Source: Pseudomonas marvdashtae
Lineage (GTDB): Bacteria; Pseudomonadota; Gammaproteobacteria; Pseudomonadales; Pseudomonadaceae
Assembly: GCF_014268655.2 (NCBI RefSeq)
Contig: NZ_JABWQX020000001.1
Location: forward strand, 310,001-374,000
DNA length: 64,000 bases
Direction of reading: 5' to 3'
Part shown: piece after piece, positions 27,988-35,972 of the stretch
Layout of the letters: each line of letters opens with the position of its first letter
Position numbering within the stretch: position 1 is the first letter of the stretch
The notes under the pieces: model-generated
Databases searched by the model: none
Told to the model about the DNA's origin: nothing
What the model saw: only the letters and a program-made list of their open reading frames with translations
Position numbers and translations under genes: made by a program

Positions 27988-28002
27988 CAGCGAGGTGAAA
28001 GC

Positions 28003-29202
28003 ATGTCTGGTAATCGTGGTGTCGTGTATCTCGGCAACGGCAAGGTCGAAGTACAGAAAATCGACTATCCAAAAATGCAGGACCCGCGCGGCAGGAAGAT
28101 TGAGCACGGTGTCATCCTGCGCGTGGTCTCCACCAACATCTGCGGCTCCGACCAACACATGGTGCGCGGCCGTACCACTGCCCAGACTGGCCTGGTCCTG
28201 GGGCACGAGATCACCGGTGAAGTGATTGAAAAGGGCAGCGACGTCGAGAACCTGAAAATCGGTGACCTGGTGTCGGTGCCATTCAACGTGGCTTGCGGGC
28301 GCTGCCGTTCCTGCAAAGAGCAACACACCGGTGTCTGCCTGACCGTCAACCCGGCCCGTGCCGGCGGTGCCTACGGTTACGTGGACATGGGCGACTGGAC
28401 CGGCGGCCAGGCCGAATACGTGCTGGTGCCGTACGCCGACTTCAACCTGCTGAAACTGCCGGACCGCGACAAGGCCATGGAGAAAATCCGTGACCTGACC
28501 TGCCTGTCCGACATCCTGCCCACCGGCTACCACGGCGCCGTCACCGCCGGTGTTGGTCCTGGCAGCACCGTCTACATCGCCGGTGCCGGCCCGGTTGGCC
28601 TGGCGGCCGCCGCTTCCGCTCGCCTGCTGGGCGCAGCGGTGGTGATCATCGGCGACGTCAACTCCGTCCGCCTGGCCCACGCCAAGGCCCAGGGTTTTGA
28701 AATCGTCGACCTGTCCACCGACACGCCGTTGCACGAACAAATCGCCGCGCTGCTGGGTGAGCCGGAAGTGGACTGCGCTGTCGATTGCGTGGGCTTCGAA
28801 GCCCGCGGCCACGGCCATGACGGCGTCAAGCACGAAGCCCCGGCCACCGTGCTCAACTCGTTGATGGGCGTGGTCCGCGTCGCCGGCAAGATCGGCATCC
28901 CCGGTCTTTACGTCACCGAAGACCCTGGCGCCGTCGATGCGGCGGCGAAAATGGGCAGCCTGAGCATCCGCTTCGGCCTGGGTTGGGCCAAATCCCACAG
29001 CTTCCACACCGGCCAGACGCCAGTGATGAAGTACAACCGCCAGCTGATGCAGGCGATCATGTGGGACCGTATCAACATTGCTGAAATCGTGGGTGTGCAG
29101 GTGATCAGCCTGGATGACGCGCCAAAGGGCTATGGCGAGTTCGATGCGGGCGTGCCGAAGAAGTTTGTGATTGACCCGCACAAGTTGTTCAGTGCGGCGT
29201 AA
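28003..29202 (+). CDS. fdhA: Glutathione-independent formaldehyde dehydrogenase
   Basis: A 399-residue zinc-dependent medium-chain dehydrogenase. Starts further upstream lie in a repeat, so MSGNRGVVYLGNG is chosen, with GAGGTGAAA before it. Catalytic zinc ligands are C47, H68 and D170. Structural zinc cysteines are C98, C101, C104 and C112. The NAD site is 'GSTVYIAGAGPVGLAAAASA'. It oxidises formaldehyde to formate without a thiol cofactor and detoxifies the formaldehyde released by GbcAB and DgcAB. It is the last gene of the glyA-sox-purU run and is followed by a clear terminator. Confidence 0.94.
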   Translation: MSGNRGVVYLGNGKVEVQKIDYPKMQDPRGRKIEHGVILRVVSTNICGSDQHMVRGRTTAQTGLVLGHEITGEVIEKGSDVENLKIGDLVSVPFNVACGRCRSCKEQHTGVCLTVNPARAGGAYGYVDMGDWTGGQAEYVLVPYADFNLLKLPDRDKAMEKIRDLTCLSDILPTGYHGAVTAGVGPGSTVYIAGAGPVGLAAAASARLLGAAVVIIGDVNSVRLAHAKAQGFEIVDLSTDTPLHEQIAALLGEPEVDCAVDCVGFEARGHGHDGVKHEAPATVLNSLMGVVRVAGKIGIPGLYVTEDPGAVDAAAKMGSLSIRFGLGWAKSHSFHTGQTPVMKYNRQLMQAIMWDRINIAEIVGVQVISLDDAPKGYGEFDAGVPKKFVIDPHKLFSAA

Positions 29203-29220
29203 GGCTGTAGGCAAGACGGA

Positions 29221-29250
29221 AAAAGGGCGACAGTGATGTCGTCCTTTTTA
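29221..29250 (+). terminator. Intrinsic terminator after fdhA
   Basis: AAAAGGGCGAC and GTCGTCCTTTT form an 11-base stem with one G-U pair and loop AGTGAT, followed by more T residues. It starts 18 bases after the fdhA stop. Confidence 0.8.
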
Positions 29251-29287
29251 TTTGACAGGAATTGTCCTCAAGGCTGTTTATTGAGTG

Positions 29288-29626
29288 TCAGCTGTTTGTT
29301 CCTCCAAGCCTGCTGAGGAGGGGGCCCTCATCCACATATTCCTCCCGATAATTATATAAACAGGTGTTCGCTATAGGGTTGGGCGTTGTTAACGTCATTT
29401 GGTACTGCGGTTGTAAAAAGTTAGGGCCCACGGCCTCGCCCCGCCAGATAACTTTTCCAGAGGGATCCTTCACAGTGTATTCCTCGGCGACCGGTTGGCC
29501 AGGATTGGGCTCTGGCATTAAACGAAACTCTATTTCCCCTACCGCGGGACAGCTTGCTGCGTTCGCAGCATGAGTAACGCCCAGGAGTCCAGCGACGGAA
29601 AGTAAACCAGCTATTAAACCGCGCAT
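29288..29626 (-). CDS. Small secreted protein, CPAV...TCxY family (A)
   Basis: A 112-residue protein with a signal peptide (MRGLIAGLLSVAGLLGVTHA, likely cleaved after ANA). The mature part starts S-C-P-A-V-G-E-I and has one more cysteine in N-T-C-L-Y, so a single disulfide is likely. The pattern C-P-A-V-x2-I ... T-C-x-Y also occurs in the secreted protein at 30854-31276, suggesting a common family (perhaps the one annotated DUF3757; not verified). The function is unknown. A 24-base palindrome of the CTGTCA-N4-TGACAG type is centred 69 bases upstream of the start. Confidence 0.7.
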   Translation of the reverse strand: MRGLIAGLLSVAGLLGVTHAANAASCPAVGEIEFRLMPEPNPGQPVAEEYTVKDPSGKVIWRGEAVGPNFLQPQYQMTLTTPNPIANTCLYNYREEYVDEGPLLSRLGGTNS

Positions 29627-29683
29627 GTCACGTACTCGCTTGTTGAACGGAGCAATGATGATCGCTGAGCGTCATGCTTGCGC

Positions 29684-29707
29684 CTACTGTCAGAAATGAC
29701 AGTAGGT
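29684..29707. promoter_or_regulatory. Palindrome CCTACTGTCA-GAAA-TGACAGTAGG (site 1)
   Basis: Perfect 10-base arms with 4-base spacer. The core CTGTCAGAAATGACAG fits the CT-N12-AG frame of LuxR-type boxes. It is centred 69 bases upstream of the small secreted protein gene. Matching sites lie upstream of the cold-shock gene and of the second secreted protein gene. Confidence 0.7.
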
Positions 29708-29778
29708 CAGAACAAAAGGAAATAGCCCTGCGGGTTTTCATGCGACGCTTCAGGGGAAGGATCTGTGCGAACCGACGG

Positions 29779-29991
29779 TTATTCCGGCGTCACTCTCATG
29801 GCCTGCATGCCTTTGCTGCCCTTTTCGATTTCAAAAAAGACCGTTTGCTTCTGTTTCAATGTTTTATAACCCTCGCCGGCGATGGCCGAGTAATGAACGA
29901 ACAATTCCTTGCCTCCTTTGTCGCAAGTGATGAAGCCATAGCCCTTTGCATCGTTAAACCACGTCACGGTTCCTTTGCTTCGGTCGTTCAT
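29779..29991 (-). CDS. Cold-shock domain protein, CspA family
   Basis: A 70-residue single cold-shock domain with RNP1 'KGYGFI' and RNP2 'LFVHYSAI' (tyrosine where phenylalanine is usual). AGGAAT precedes the ATG. It binds single-stranded RNA or DNA and acts as an RNA chaperone. The leader upstream is about 100 bases, as is common for csp genes. Further up is a 26-base perfect palindrome shared in core with two neighbouring genes, so this copy may respond to a specific regulator rather than to cold alone (inference). Confidence 0.93.
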   Translation of the reverse strand: MNDRSKGTVTWFNDAKGYGFITCDKGGKELFVHYSAIAGEGYKTLKQKQTVFFEIEKGSKGMQAMRVTPE

Positions 29992-30097
29992 TTTTATTAT
30001 TCCTGCTTGCCCGAATGAAGAAAGGCACAGGGACTGTGGCTTGCCCAGGGCCTTGTTTTCCTTGTCAAGGCTGAGCTTAGAGACCGTATGAACAGCT

Positions 30098-30123
30098 GCC
30101 TACTGTCAACGTTGACAGTAGGC
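30098..30123. promoter_or_regulatory. 26-base perfect palindrome with CTGTCA-N4-TGACAG core (site 2)
   Basis: Arms GCCTACTGTCAAC and GTTGACAGTAGGC are fully complementary with no spacer. It is centred about 120 bases upstream of the cold-shock gene start. Ten bases of each arm are identical to site 1 at 29684. Confidence 0.75.
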
Positions 30124-30190
30124 AATACCGAGAGGAAATAACGGGTTGCGCGTTGATAGTCGGATGACTCGCGCCGCGGTCATGCCATGG

Positions 30191-30766
30191 CTACTGCTGG
30201 GCAGTCGCAGTCCCGACCCGTTCGCAGAATTCAGGGTAGAAACCTTTGGCGCTGGGGCCTTGGCAATAGTCCTGCGCTTGGGCCAGGGCGTCGCGACTGA
30301 AATTCAGGCTGCGCGGCATGCCGGCAAAGGTTTCGTAGCCGCCTTGTTGGGTCTTGATGGCGTCGAAACCCGACATGTCGTAGACCAGCTCCACGTCGTC
30401 ATCAACGAGCAGTCTCGCCTTGATCGTGACGTGCGTGTATTGCTTGCCCCCAGGTGCGCCATTGAGCGCCGCCAGGCCATGGCCGACTACGCGCAGCATG
30501 TGCGCAACCCATGGGTCGGAATTCTCTGTGGACGCTTCGGGACGGTAAAACAGCGTCAGCGCTTGCTGGTCGCGGGTCACTTCGGTCAGGGCCGGGTCTG
30601 AGCGCTTGATGCGGTGTTCAATGGTCAGCCAGACTTTGTGTTCTTCGCTGAGGTTGTCCGCTAGTTCGGGGTTCAAGGGCCCACGCTGGCATTCGTTGAC
30701 GCCCAGGACGATGAGCATGCCTGTCAGGATGACGGCAAGGGTGGCTCCGCCGATTTTTACGTTCAT
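30191..30766 (-). CDS. Conserved-looking hypothetical protein with N-terminal anchor
   Basis: A 191-residue protein. Residues 5-24 are a hydrophobic segment (IGGATLAVILTGMLIVLGVN) directly followed by E-C-Q, so it may be an inner-membrane-anchored periplasmic protein; a lipoprotein box is not well formed. The remainder is soluble ('ALTLFYRPEASTENSDPWVA', 'VELVYDMSGFDAIKTQQGGY') with cysteines near the C-terminus. I do not recognise a family. It is flanked by the palindrome upstream of the cold-shock gene on its 3' side and by the second secreted-protein gene on its 5' side, all on the same strand. Confidence 0.65.
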   Translation of the reverse strand: MNVKIGGATLAVILTGMLIVLGVNECQRGPLNPELADNLSEEHKVWLTIEHRIKRSDPALTEVTRDQQALTLFYRPEASTENSDPWVAHMLRVVGHGLAALNGAPGGKQYTHVTIKARLLVDDDVELVYDMSGFDAIKTQQGGYETFAGMPRSLNFSRDALAQAQDYCQGPSAKGFYPEFCERVGTATAQQ

Positions 30767-30853
30767 GGACGAACTCTGTTGGGAGACACGGCACTGTACG
30801 GTAAAGGAGCCTTGAAGTGCAGGGGCGAAAGGTTGGGCGCTCGATGAGTTACG

Positions 30854-31276
30854 CTACTCAAAGTTGACTTGGAAATAATCAGCATTAATTAACTCGCAGT
30901 TATGAACGTCCGGGCTTTCACAGCGGTTGTTTTCCCAAGGCGAGAATGACGGAACCTGCATCTGGATATCCTTCAGGATTAAATTTATCTCGCCGTATTT
31001 GCAGGTAAAGGTAGTCGGGGTGGTGAGTTGTTGATCGTCATCTTCATGGATGACGTATTCGGCTCCGTTGAATACCAATAAAGCAGGGTTGACTGCGTTC
31101 ACCAGGCTTTGGCTTTGCCAGTCGAGGTCACTCGGTTCATCGACAAAAAAGACATCTTCTAATGCCTCAATATTGCGTTGTATATCGGCGACGGCAGGAC
31201 ACGTTATTTGACCAGCGTAGACTTGGCCGATCATCGCAACTGACAATCCTGCGCTCAGCGCCCATTTATTTAACAT
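30854..31276 (-). CDS. Small secreted protein, CPAV...TCxY family (B)
   Basis: A 140-residue protein with AGGAGG 8 bases before the ATG and a signal peptide (MLNKWALSAGLSVAMIGQVY, cleavage near YAG). The mature part begins Q-I-T-C-P-A-V-A-D-I and contains F-T-C-K-Y, matching the C-P-A-V ... T-C-x-Y layout of the secreted protein at 29288. Two further cysteines near the C-terminus (RCESPDVHNCE) could form a second disulfide. It is acidic overall. The role is unknown. Site 3 of the shared palindrome is centred 66 bases upstream, at almost the same distance as for protein A. Confidence 0.7.
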   Translation of the reverse strand: MLNKWALSAGLSVAMIGQVYAGQITCPAVADIQRNIEALEDVFFVDEPSDLDWQSQSLVNAVNPALLVFNGAEYVIHEDDDQQLTTPTTFTCKYGEINLILKDIQMQVPSFSPWENNRCESPDVHNCELINADYFQVNFE

Positions 31277-31333
31277 CTACGCGCCTCCTGGCTCGGTCAT
31301 GCTCGATATTTACAGGTCTGTCCGGGCCGCACC

Positions 31334-31351
31334 ACTGTCAGAGTTGACAGT
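31334..31351. promoter_or_regulatory. Palindrome ACTGTCA-GAGT-TGACAGT (site 3)
   Basis: Seven-base arms with 4-base spacer and the same CTGTCA-N4-TGACAG core as sites 1 and 2. It lies 66 bases upstream of the second secreted protein gene and about 240 bases before the divergent DUF2780 gene. Confidence 0.65.
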
Positions 31352-31536
31352 CCTTTATGTCAATTCTGAATTATGTGGGGATATTTATGGGTGCGCTGTT
31401 ATGGGGCCGAAGATTAAATGGGAAGGCTGAAGTTTCAGATATAGCTGTAGGGCGATTCTGAACTTGATGTGGGAATAGATATAAGCGCCACGACGGAACA
31501 ATCGCTATTTGCCTCAGTCCAACGCCGTGCTTTTGC

Positions 31537-31561
31537 GCCGCTTCTTGTGAAGCGGCTTTTT
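31537..31561 (+). terminator. Terminator-like hairpin in the leader of the DUF2780 gene
   Basis: GCCGCTTC-TTGT-GAAGCGGC is a perfect 8-base stem with tetraloop followed by TTTTT. It ends 22 bases before the downstream ATG. No gene ends here, so it may be an attenuator or the 3' end of a small RNA transcribed from the gap at 31277-31536, which otherwise holds only palindrome site 3. Confidence 0.55.
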
Positions 31562-31582
31562 CGCGGTGATCGAGGATGTCGG

Positions 31583-32152
31583 ATGAAAGTTTCGAGCGGT
31601 TTTGTACTGTCCTGCCTGCTGTCATTGGCAGCCAGCCCGGCGTTTGCGCAGTTCAACCTGGGTGACGCGGCCAACGTCTTGTCCGCGATGCAAGGCGACG
31701 AGCAGGAGGGTGCCGTGGCCGCTGCGCCGAAAGCCGCCGGCTTGCTTAATACCTTGGGCTCGGAGCTGAAGATCACACCGGAACAGGCCGTGGGCGGCGC
31801 CGGGGCGATGTTGGGGCTGGCAAAGAATCGGCTCAGCGAGCCGCAGTTTTCCGAACTGAGCAAAAGCGTGCCGGGACTGGATCAGATCGCCGGCAACAGC
31901 GCCATCGGCGGGCTCAACGGCCTGGGCGGGTTGCTCGGCGGCGGATCGGACAAGAGCGCCTTGCTCGACGGCCTGCTGGGTAACGTCAAGGACACCGGCG
32001 ACCTGAACGATGCCTTCAGCGCGCTGGGCATGGACAGCGGCATGATTGGCCAATTTGCCCCGATCATCCTGCAATACCTCGGCCAACAGGGCGTGGCCAG
32101 TTCGCTGCTGCAAAACCTCGGCGGTATCTGGGGCACTGGCGCCGGTATCTGA
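31583..32152 (+). CDS. DUF2780 (VcgC/VcgE-like) secreted protein
   Basis: A 189-residue protein; MKVSSGFVLS is chosen as start with CGAGGAT upstream. Signal peptide 'FVLSCLLSLAASPAFA' with AFA cleavage. The mature part is rich in Gly, Leu and Ala and matches DUF2780 proteins I recall: 'LNTLGSELKITPEQAVGGAG' is followed by 'AMLGLAKNRLSEPQFSELSK'. No catalytic motif is visible, and the role is unknown. It ends base-to-base with the convergent acyltransferase gene. Confidence 0.8.
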   Translation: MKVSSGFVLSCLLSLAASPAFAQFNLGDAANVLSAMQGDEQEGAVAAAPKAAGLLNTLGSELKITPEQAVGGAGAMLGLAKNRLSEPQFSELSKSVPGLDQIAGNSAIGGLNGLGGLLGGGSDKSALLDGLLGNVKDTGDLNDAFSALGMDSGMIGQFAPIILQYLGQQGVASSLLQNLGGIWGTGAGI

Positions 32153-33040
32153 TCAGTTGTGCGCGTTGCGCAACGCGGCGATGCGCCGGTCCTTTTCGGC
32201 CCAGAGTTGGTTGACCCATTGCTGGACGAATTGGCGAAACACCGGGTCGTTTTCGTAGTCGCCCCGCCACAGCGCAGGATCCAGCTCGCGGGTCTGGATG
32301 TCGATGATGACCTTTGGCACGGCGCCGCTGATCAAATCCCAAAACCCAGGTATCCGCTGTTGCGGATACACCACCGTCACGTCCAGCACCGCGTCCAGTT
32401 GTTCGCCCATTGCCGCCAGCACGAACGCCACACCGCCGGCCTTGGGCTTGAGCAGGTGGGCGAAGGGCGACTGTTGCTGTTGGCTTTTGGCGGCCGTGAA
32501 GCGGGTGCCTTCGAGGTAGTTGACCACGGTGACCGGTTGGCGCTTGAACAGCTCACAGGCTTGCCGGGTGATTTCCAGGTCCTTGCCGGCCATCTCCGGG
32601 TTCTTTGCCAGGAACGCCTTGGTGTAGCGCTTCATGAACGGGTAATCCAACGCCCACCAGGCCAGTCCCAGGAACGGCACCCAGATCAGTTCCTTTTTCA
32701 GGAAGAACTTGAAGAACGGCGTGCGTCGGTTGAGGGCCTGGACCAGGGCAGGAATGTCCACCCACGACTGGTGATTGCTGATCACCAGGTAAGAAGTGTC
32801 GCCGCGCAAGCCTCCACCGCCGCGGATGTCCCATTGAGTGGGAATGCACAGGGCAAAGATCAGCTTGTCGATTTCGGCCCAGGTCTCGGCGATCCACATC
32901 ACCGCCCACGACGCATAGTCGCGAAAGCGTCCGGGCAGGATCAGCTTGAGCAATGCAAACACCATGAGCGGCCCAAATAGCACCAGGGTGTTGAGCAATA
33001 ACAACAGGGTGACGAAACAGCCGGTGAGCAGGCGGCGCAT
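32153..33040 (-). CDS. PlsC-like acyltransferase (YihG type)
   Basis: A 295-residue membrane acyltransferase; the start is MRRLLTGCFV. An N-terminal helix (residues 3-35) is followed by the H-x4-D motif 'SNHQSWVDI' near 88-96 and the substrate motif 'YLEGTRFT'. It transfers acyl groups to lysophosphatidic acid or a similar lysolipid. The 'ELIWVPFLGLAWWALDYPFM' helix is typical of the YihG branch (E. coli protein about 310 residues). It is convergent with the DUF2780 gene with no spacer. Confidence 0.87.
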   Translation of the reverse strand: MRRLLTGCFVTLLLLLNTLVLFGPLMVFALLKLILPGRFRDYASWAVMWIAETWAEIDKLIFALCIPTQWDIRGGGGLRGDTSYLVISNHQSWVDIPALVQALNRRTPFFKFFLKKELIWVPFLGLAWWALDYPFMKRYTKAFLAKNPEMAGKDLEITRQACELFKRQPVTVVNYLEGTRFTAAKSQQQQSPFAHLLKPKAGGVAFVLAAMGEQLDAVLDVTVVYPQQRIPGFWDLISGAVPKVIIDIQTRELDPALWRGDYENDPVFRQFVQQWVNQLWAEKDRRIAALRNAHN

Positions 33041-33151
33041 ACATGACTCTTGCAAACGGGTGGGCGGGCCATGATAAGCAGCTTCGCGTGGCAGGCCAAT
33101 TCAGTTATTGACGAATGTTTCACTTCGGCCTGGCTAGACTGGGCCAGTCTT

Positions 33152-33182
33152 TATGGCGAGGAAGCGAGCCCCCTCGCCACAG
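33152..33182. repeat. Single REP hairpin (GGCGAGG...CCTCGCC)
   Basis: GGCGAGG and CCTCGCC arms around AAGCGAGCC; a degenerate half of the REP family at 17931. It lies in the 205-base gap between the divergent acyltransferase and retropepsin-like genes. Confidence 0.7.
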
Positions 33183-33245
33183 CTTTAACCGAACGAATTC
33201 GTCGGCCACGGTCTAAAATCCCACTCCCACAACGGAAGCTCTTAC

Positions 33246-33752
33246 ATGAAATCCATGCTAGCCCTGCTTTCCCTGGTGGCCCTTCCCGTGCTCGCCGCCG
33301 AGCCCACCCTGTACGGGCGCTACGAATACATCGCGCTACCGGAAATCGGCGGCGAAGTGCTCAAGGCCAAGATGGACACCGGTGCGTTGACCGCCTCGCT
33401 GTCGGCCAAGGACATCGAGACGTTTACCCGTGACGGCGATGACTGGGTGCGGTTTCGCCTGGCGACTAAGGACGCGAGCAACAAAATCTACGAGCACAAG
33501 GTCGCGCGCATCAGCAAGATCAAGACCCGTTCCGAAGAGGACGAGGACGACGATGAAAAAATCGCACCCAGCAAACGTCCGGTAGTGGAACTGGAAATGT
33601 GCCTGGGTAACGTCAAGCGCACCGTCGAGGTCAATTTGACCGACCGCAGCAGCTTCAACTACCCGTTATTGATCGGTGCCAAGGCCTTGCGCGAGTTTGA
33701 CGCTGCGATTAACCCGGCGCGGCGGTTTACCGCGGATAAACCGGACTGTTGA
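33246..33752 (+). CDS. Retropepsin-like periplasmic protein (RimK-linked zinc-protease family)
   Basis: A 168-residue protein with signal peptide (MKSMLALLSLVALPVLA, AXA site LAA). It belongs to the PF05618 family, usually labelled ATP-dependent zinc protease but structurally retropepsin-like. The key segment is 'KAKMDTGALTASLSAKD', with D-T-G as the aspartic protease signature. Other family stretches are 'VRFRLATKDAS' and 'NYPLLIGAKALREFDAAINP'. An acidic insertion (SEEDEDDDEK) lies mid-protein. A homologue precedes creB in P. aeruginosa as well (from memory), so the link with cre is probably old. Confidence 0.8.
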   Translation: MKSMLALLSLVALPVLAAEPTLYGRYEYIALPEIGGEVLKAKMDTGALTASLSAKDIETFTRDGDDWVRFRLATKDASNKIYEHKVARISKIKTRSEEDEDDDEKIAPSKRPVVELEMCLGNVKRTVEVNLTDRSSFNYPLLIGAKALREFDAAINPARRFTADKPDC

Positions 33753-33821
33753 TTTCCCCGATTGACGTGCTTCGAGGCTTGGGGCACCGTTCCGGCAACT
33801 TTACTGTCGGGCTCGGACGCC

Positions 33822-34502
33822 ATGCCTCATATTCTGATTGTCGAAGACGAAGCTGCTATTGCCGATACGCTGGTGTTTGCCCTGCAGGGCGAGGGCTTCG
33901 ACACCACTTGGTTGAGCCTTGGCGCAGCGGCCCTGGAGCACCAGAAAAATACCCCGGCGGACCTGATTATTCTCGACGTGGGCCTGCCGGATATCAGCGG
34001 TTTCGAGACGTGTAAGAATCTCAGACGTTTCAGCGACGTTCCGGTAATTTTTCTTACGGCTCGGGATGGGGAGATCGACCGGGTGGTGGGCCTGGAGATC
34101 GGTGCCGATGATTATGTGGTCAAGCCCTTCAGCCCTCGGGAAGTGGCCGCCAGGGTCCGCGCCATTCTCAAGCGAGTGGCGCCAAGGCCCGTCGTGGAAA
34201 CGGGTTCGGCATTGTTCCAGGTGGACAACGATCGCGTGCAAATCAGCTATCGCGGCAAACCGTTGAACCTCACCCGCCATGAGTTTCGCCTGTTGCACTG
34301 CCTGTTGGAGCAACCCGAACGGGTCTTCAGTCGTGAACAGTTGCTTGATGCCCTGGGCGTGCCCAGCGATGCCGGGTATGAACGCAGTATCGACAGCCAC
34401 ATCAAGAGTCTGCGCGCCAAGTTGCGGCTGGTCAGGACCGAGGCCGAACCGATCCAGACCCATCGAGGCCTGGGTTACAGCTACAGCCCGGGGCACAGCT
34501 GA
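33822..34502 (+). CDS. creB: Response regulator CreB
   Basis: A 226-residue OmpR/PhoB-type regulator starting MPHILIVEDE. The phospho-acceptor is D52 (LIILDVGLPDISG), the signalling lysine is in 'VVKPFSPREVAAR', and the C-terminal winged helix includes 'LTRHEFRLLHCLLEQPERVF' and 'HIKSLRAKLR'. With CreC it controls creD and, in pseudomonads, beta-lactam response and biofilm traits (known). The stop overlaps the creC start by one base (TGATG). Confidence 0.93.
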   Translation: MPHILIVEDEAAIADTLVFALQGEGFDTTWLSLGAAALEHQKNTPADLIILDVGLPDISGFETCKNLRRFSDVPVIFLTARDGEIDRVVGLEIGADDYVVKPFSPREVAARVRAILKRVAPRPVVETGSALFQVDNDRVQISYRGKPLNLTRHEFRLLHCLLEQPERVFSREQLLDALGVPSDAGYERSIDSHIKSLRAKLRLVRTEAEPIQTHRGLGYSYSPGHS

Positions 34503-35920
34503 TGCCGCTGGGCATTCGGATCTTCCTCGCCTACGTGCTGTTTATCGGCTTGGCCGGTTATTTCGTGCTCAACACGGTGATGGAGGAAATCCGCCCCGGC
34601 GTGCGCCAGTCCACCGAAGAGACGCTGGTGGACACGGCCAACCTGATGGCCGAGATCCTGCGGGACGACTTCAAGGCCGGGACGCTCAGCCAGAATCGCT
34701 GGCCGCAATTGCTCAGATCCTACGGTGAGCGCCAGCCGGCGGCGACGATCTGGGGGCTGCCAAAAAACCAGGTCAGCCATCGGATCTACGTCACCGATGC
34801 CAACGGTATTGTGGTGCTCGACTCAAGCGGCGTGGCGGTGGGCCAGGATTATTCACGCTGGAATGACGTCTACCTGACCCTTCGCGGCCACTACGGCGCC
34901 CGTTCGACGCGCAGTGATCCGGATGATCCAGCGTCCTCGGTGATGCACGTCGGGGCACCGATCCGTGACAACGGCCGGATCATCGGCGTGGTCACCGTCG
35001 CCAAGCCTAACAGTTCGCTGCAACCTTATATCGATCGCACGGAGCGGCGTCTGCTGCTCTATGGCGCCGGGCTGATCGGCCTGGGCTTGTTGCTGGGCGC
35101 GGCGTTGTCATGGTGGCTTAGCGCGGCACTGCGGCGTTTGACGAGCTACGCCCAGGCGGTCAGCCAAGGACGTCGGGTGGAGGTGCCGCATTATCGCGGC
35201 GGTGAGTTCGAGCAACTGGCGGGCGCCGTTGAGCACATGCGCACCCAACTCGAAGGCAAGGCCTACGTCGAGCGTTATGTGCACACCCTGACCCACGAAC
35301 TCAAGAGCCCGCTGGCCGCGATTCGCGGTGCCGCCGAGCTGCTCCAGAGCGACATGCCCGCTGCCCAGCGCCAACGTTTTGTCAGCAATATCGACAGCGA
35401 AAGCGTGCGCATGCAGCAATTGATCGAACGCCTGCTGAACTTGGCCCAGGTCGAACAGCGCCAAGGGCTTGAAGACATCGTCGAAGTGCCGTTGGCGGCG
35501 CTGGTGGATGAGCTGCTCGAAGCCCGTGGCGGCTGGATCGAAAACCGTCAGTTGCGCATAGAACGGCACATAGCCGCCGACCTGGCGCTGACTGGAGAAG
35601 CGTTCTTGTTGCGTCAGGCCTTGGGCAACCTGCTGGAAAATGCCTTGGACTTCACGCCGGTCGAAGGGCTGTTGCGCATCAGCGCCGAGCGCCTCGGCAA
35701 GCGCGTCGAGCTCCGGTTATTCAATCAGGCCGAGCCGATTCCCGACTACGCGCTGCCGCGCCTGAGCGAGCGGTTCTATTCCCTGCCGCGCCCCGGCACC
35801 GGTCGCAAGAGCACAGGGCTGGGTTTGAACTTCGTCGAGGAAGTGGTGCAGTTGCACGGTGGCGAATTCACCATTGGCAATGTCGAGGGCGGAGTCGAGG
35901 TGGTGCTCCGTTTGCCCTGA
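34502..35920 (+). CDS. creC: Sensor histidine kinase CreC
   Basis: A 472-residue inner-membrane kinase. Membrane helices are at about 5-24 and 181-203, enclosing a periplasmic sensor domain. A HAMP-like linker follows. The phospho-acceptor is H265 in 'THELKSPLAAIRGAAELL', the N box is 'NLLENALDF', and the G box 'GLGLNFVEEVVQLHGG' is complete. It phosphorylates CreB. The ligand is unknown. Coupled start with creB; creD follows after 118 bases that hold a cre-tag-like site. Confidence 0.93.
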   Translation: MPLGIRIFLAYVLFIGLAGYFVLNTVMEEIRPGVRQSTEETLVDTANLMAEILRDDFKAGTLSQNRWPQLLRSYGERQPAATIWGLPKNQVSHRIYVTDANGIVVLDSSGVAVGQDYSRWNDVYLTLRGHYGARSTRSDPDDPASSVMHVGAPIRDNGRIIGVVTVAKPNSSLQPYIDRTERRLLLYGAGLIGLGLLLGAALSWWLSAALRRLTSYAQAVSQGRRVEVPHYRGGEFEQLAGAVEHMRTQLEGKAYVERYVHTLTHELKSPLAAIRGAAELLQSDMPAAQRQRFVSNIDSESVRMQQLIERLLNLAQVEQRQGLEDIVEVPLAALVDELLEARGGWIENRQLRIERHIAADLALTGEAFLLRQALGNLLENALDFTPVEGLLRISAERLGKRVELRLFNQAEPIPDYALPRLSERFYSLPRPGTGRKSTGLGLNFVEEVVQLHGGEFTIGNVEGGVEVVLRLP

Positions 35921-35956
35921 ACCCACAGGTTTCACGTTGATCAGGTGAATGCAGTC

Positions 35957-35972
35957 TCCACACAATCTCCAC
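35957..35972 (+). promoter_or_regulatory. cre/blr-tag-like direct repeat TCCAC-N6-TCCAC upstream of creD
   Basis: TCCAC ACAATC TCCAC matches the spacing of the published CreB-binding tag TTCAC-N6-TTCAC, with C for the second T in both halves. It ends 66 bases before the creD ATG. An additional TTCAC...GTGAA pair lies just upstream near 35935-35950. Confidence 0.5.
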
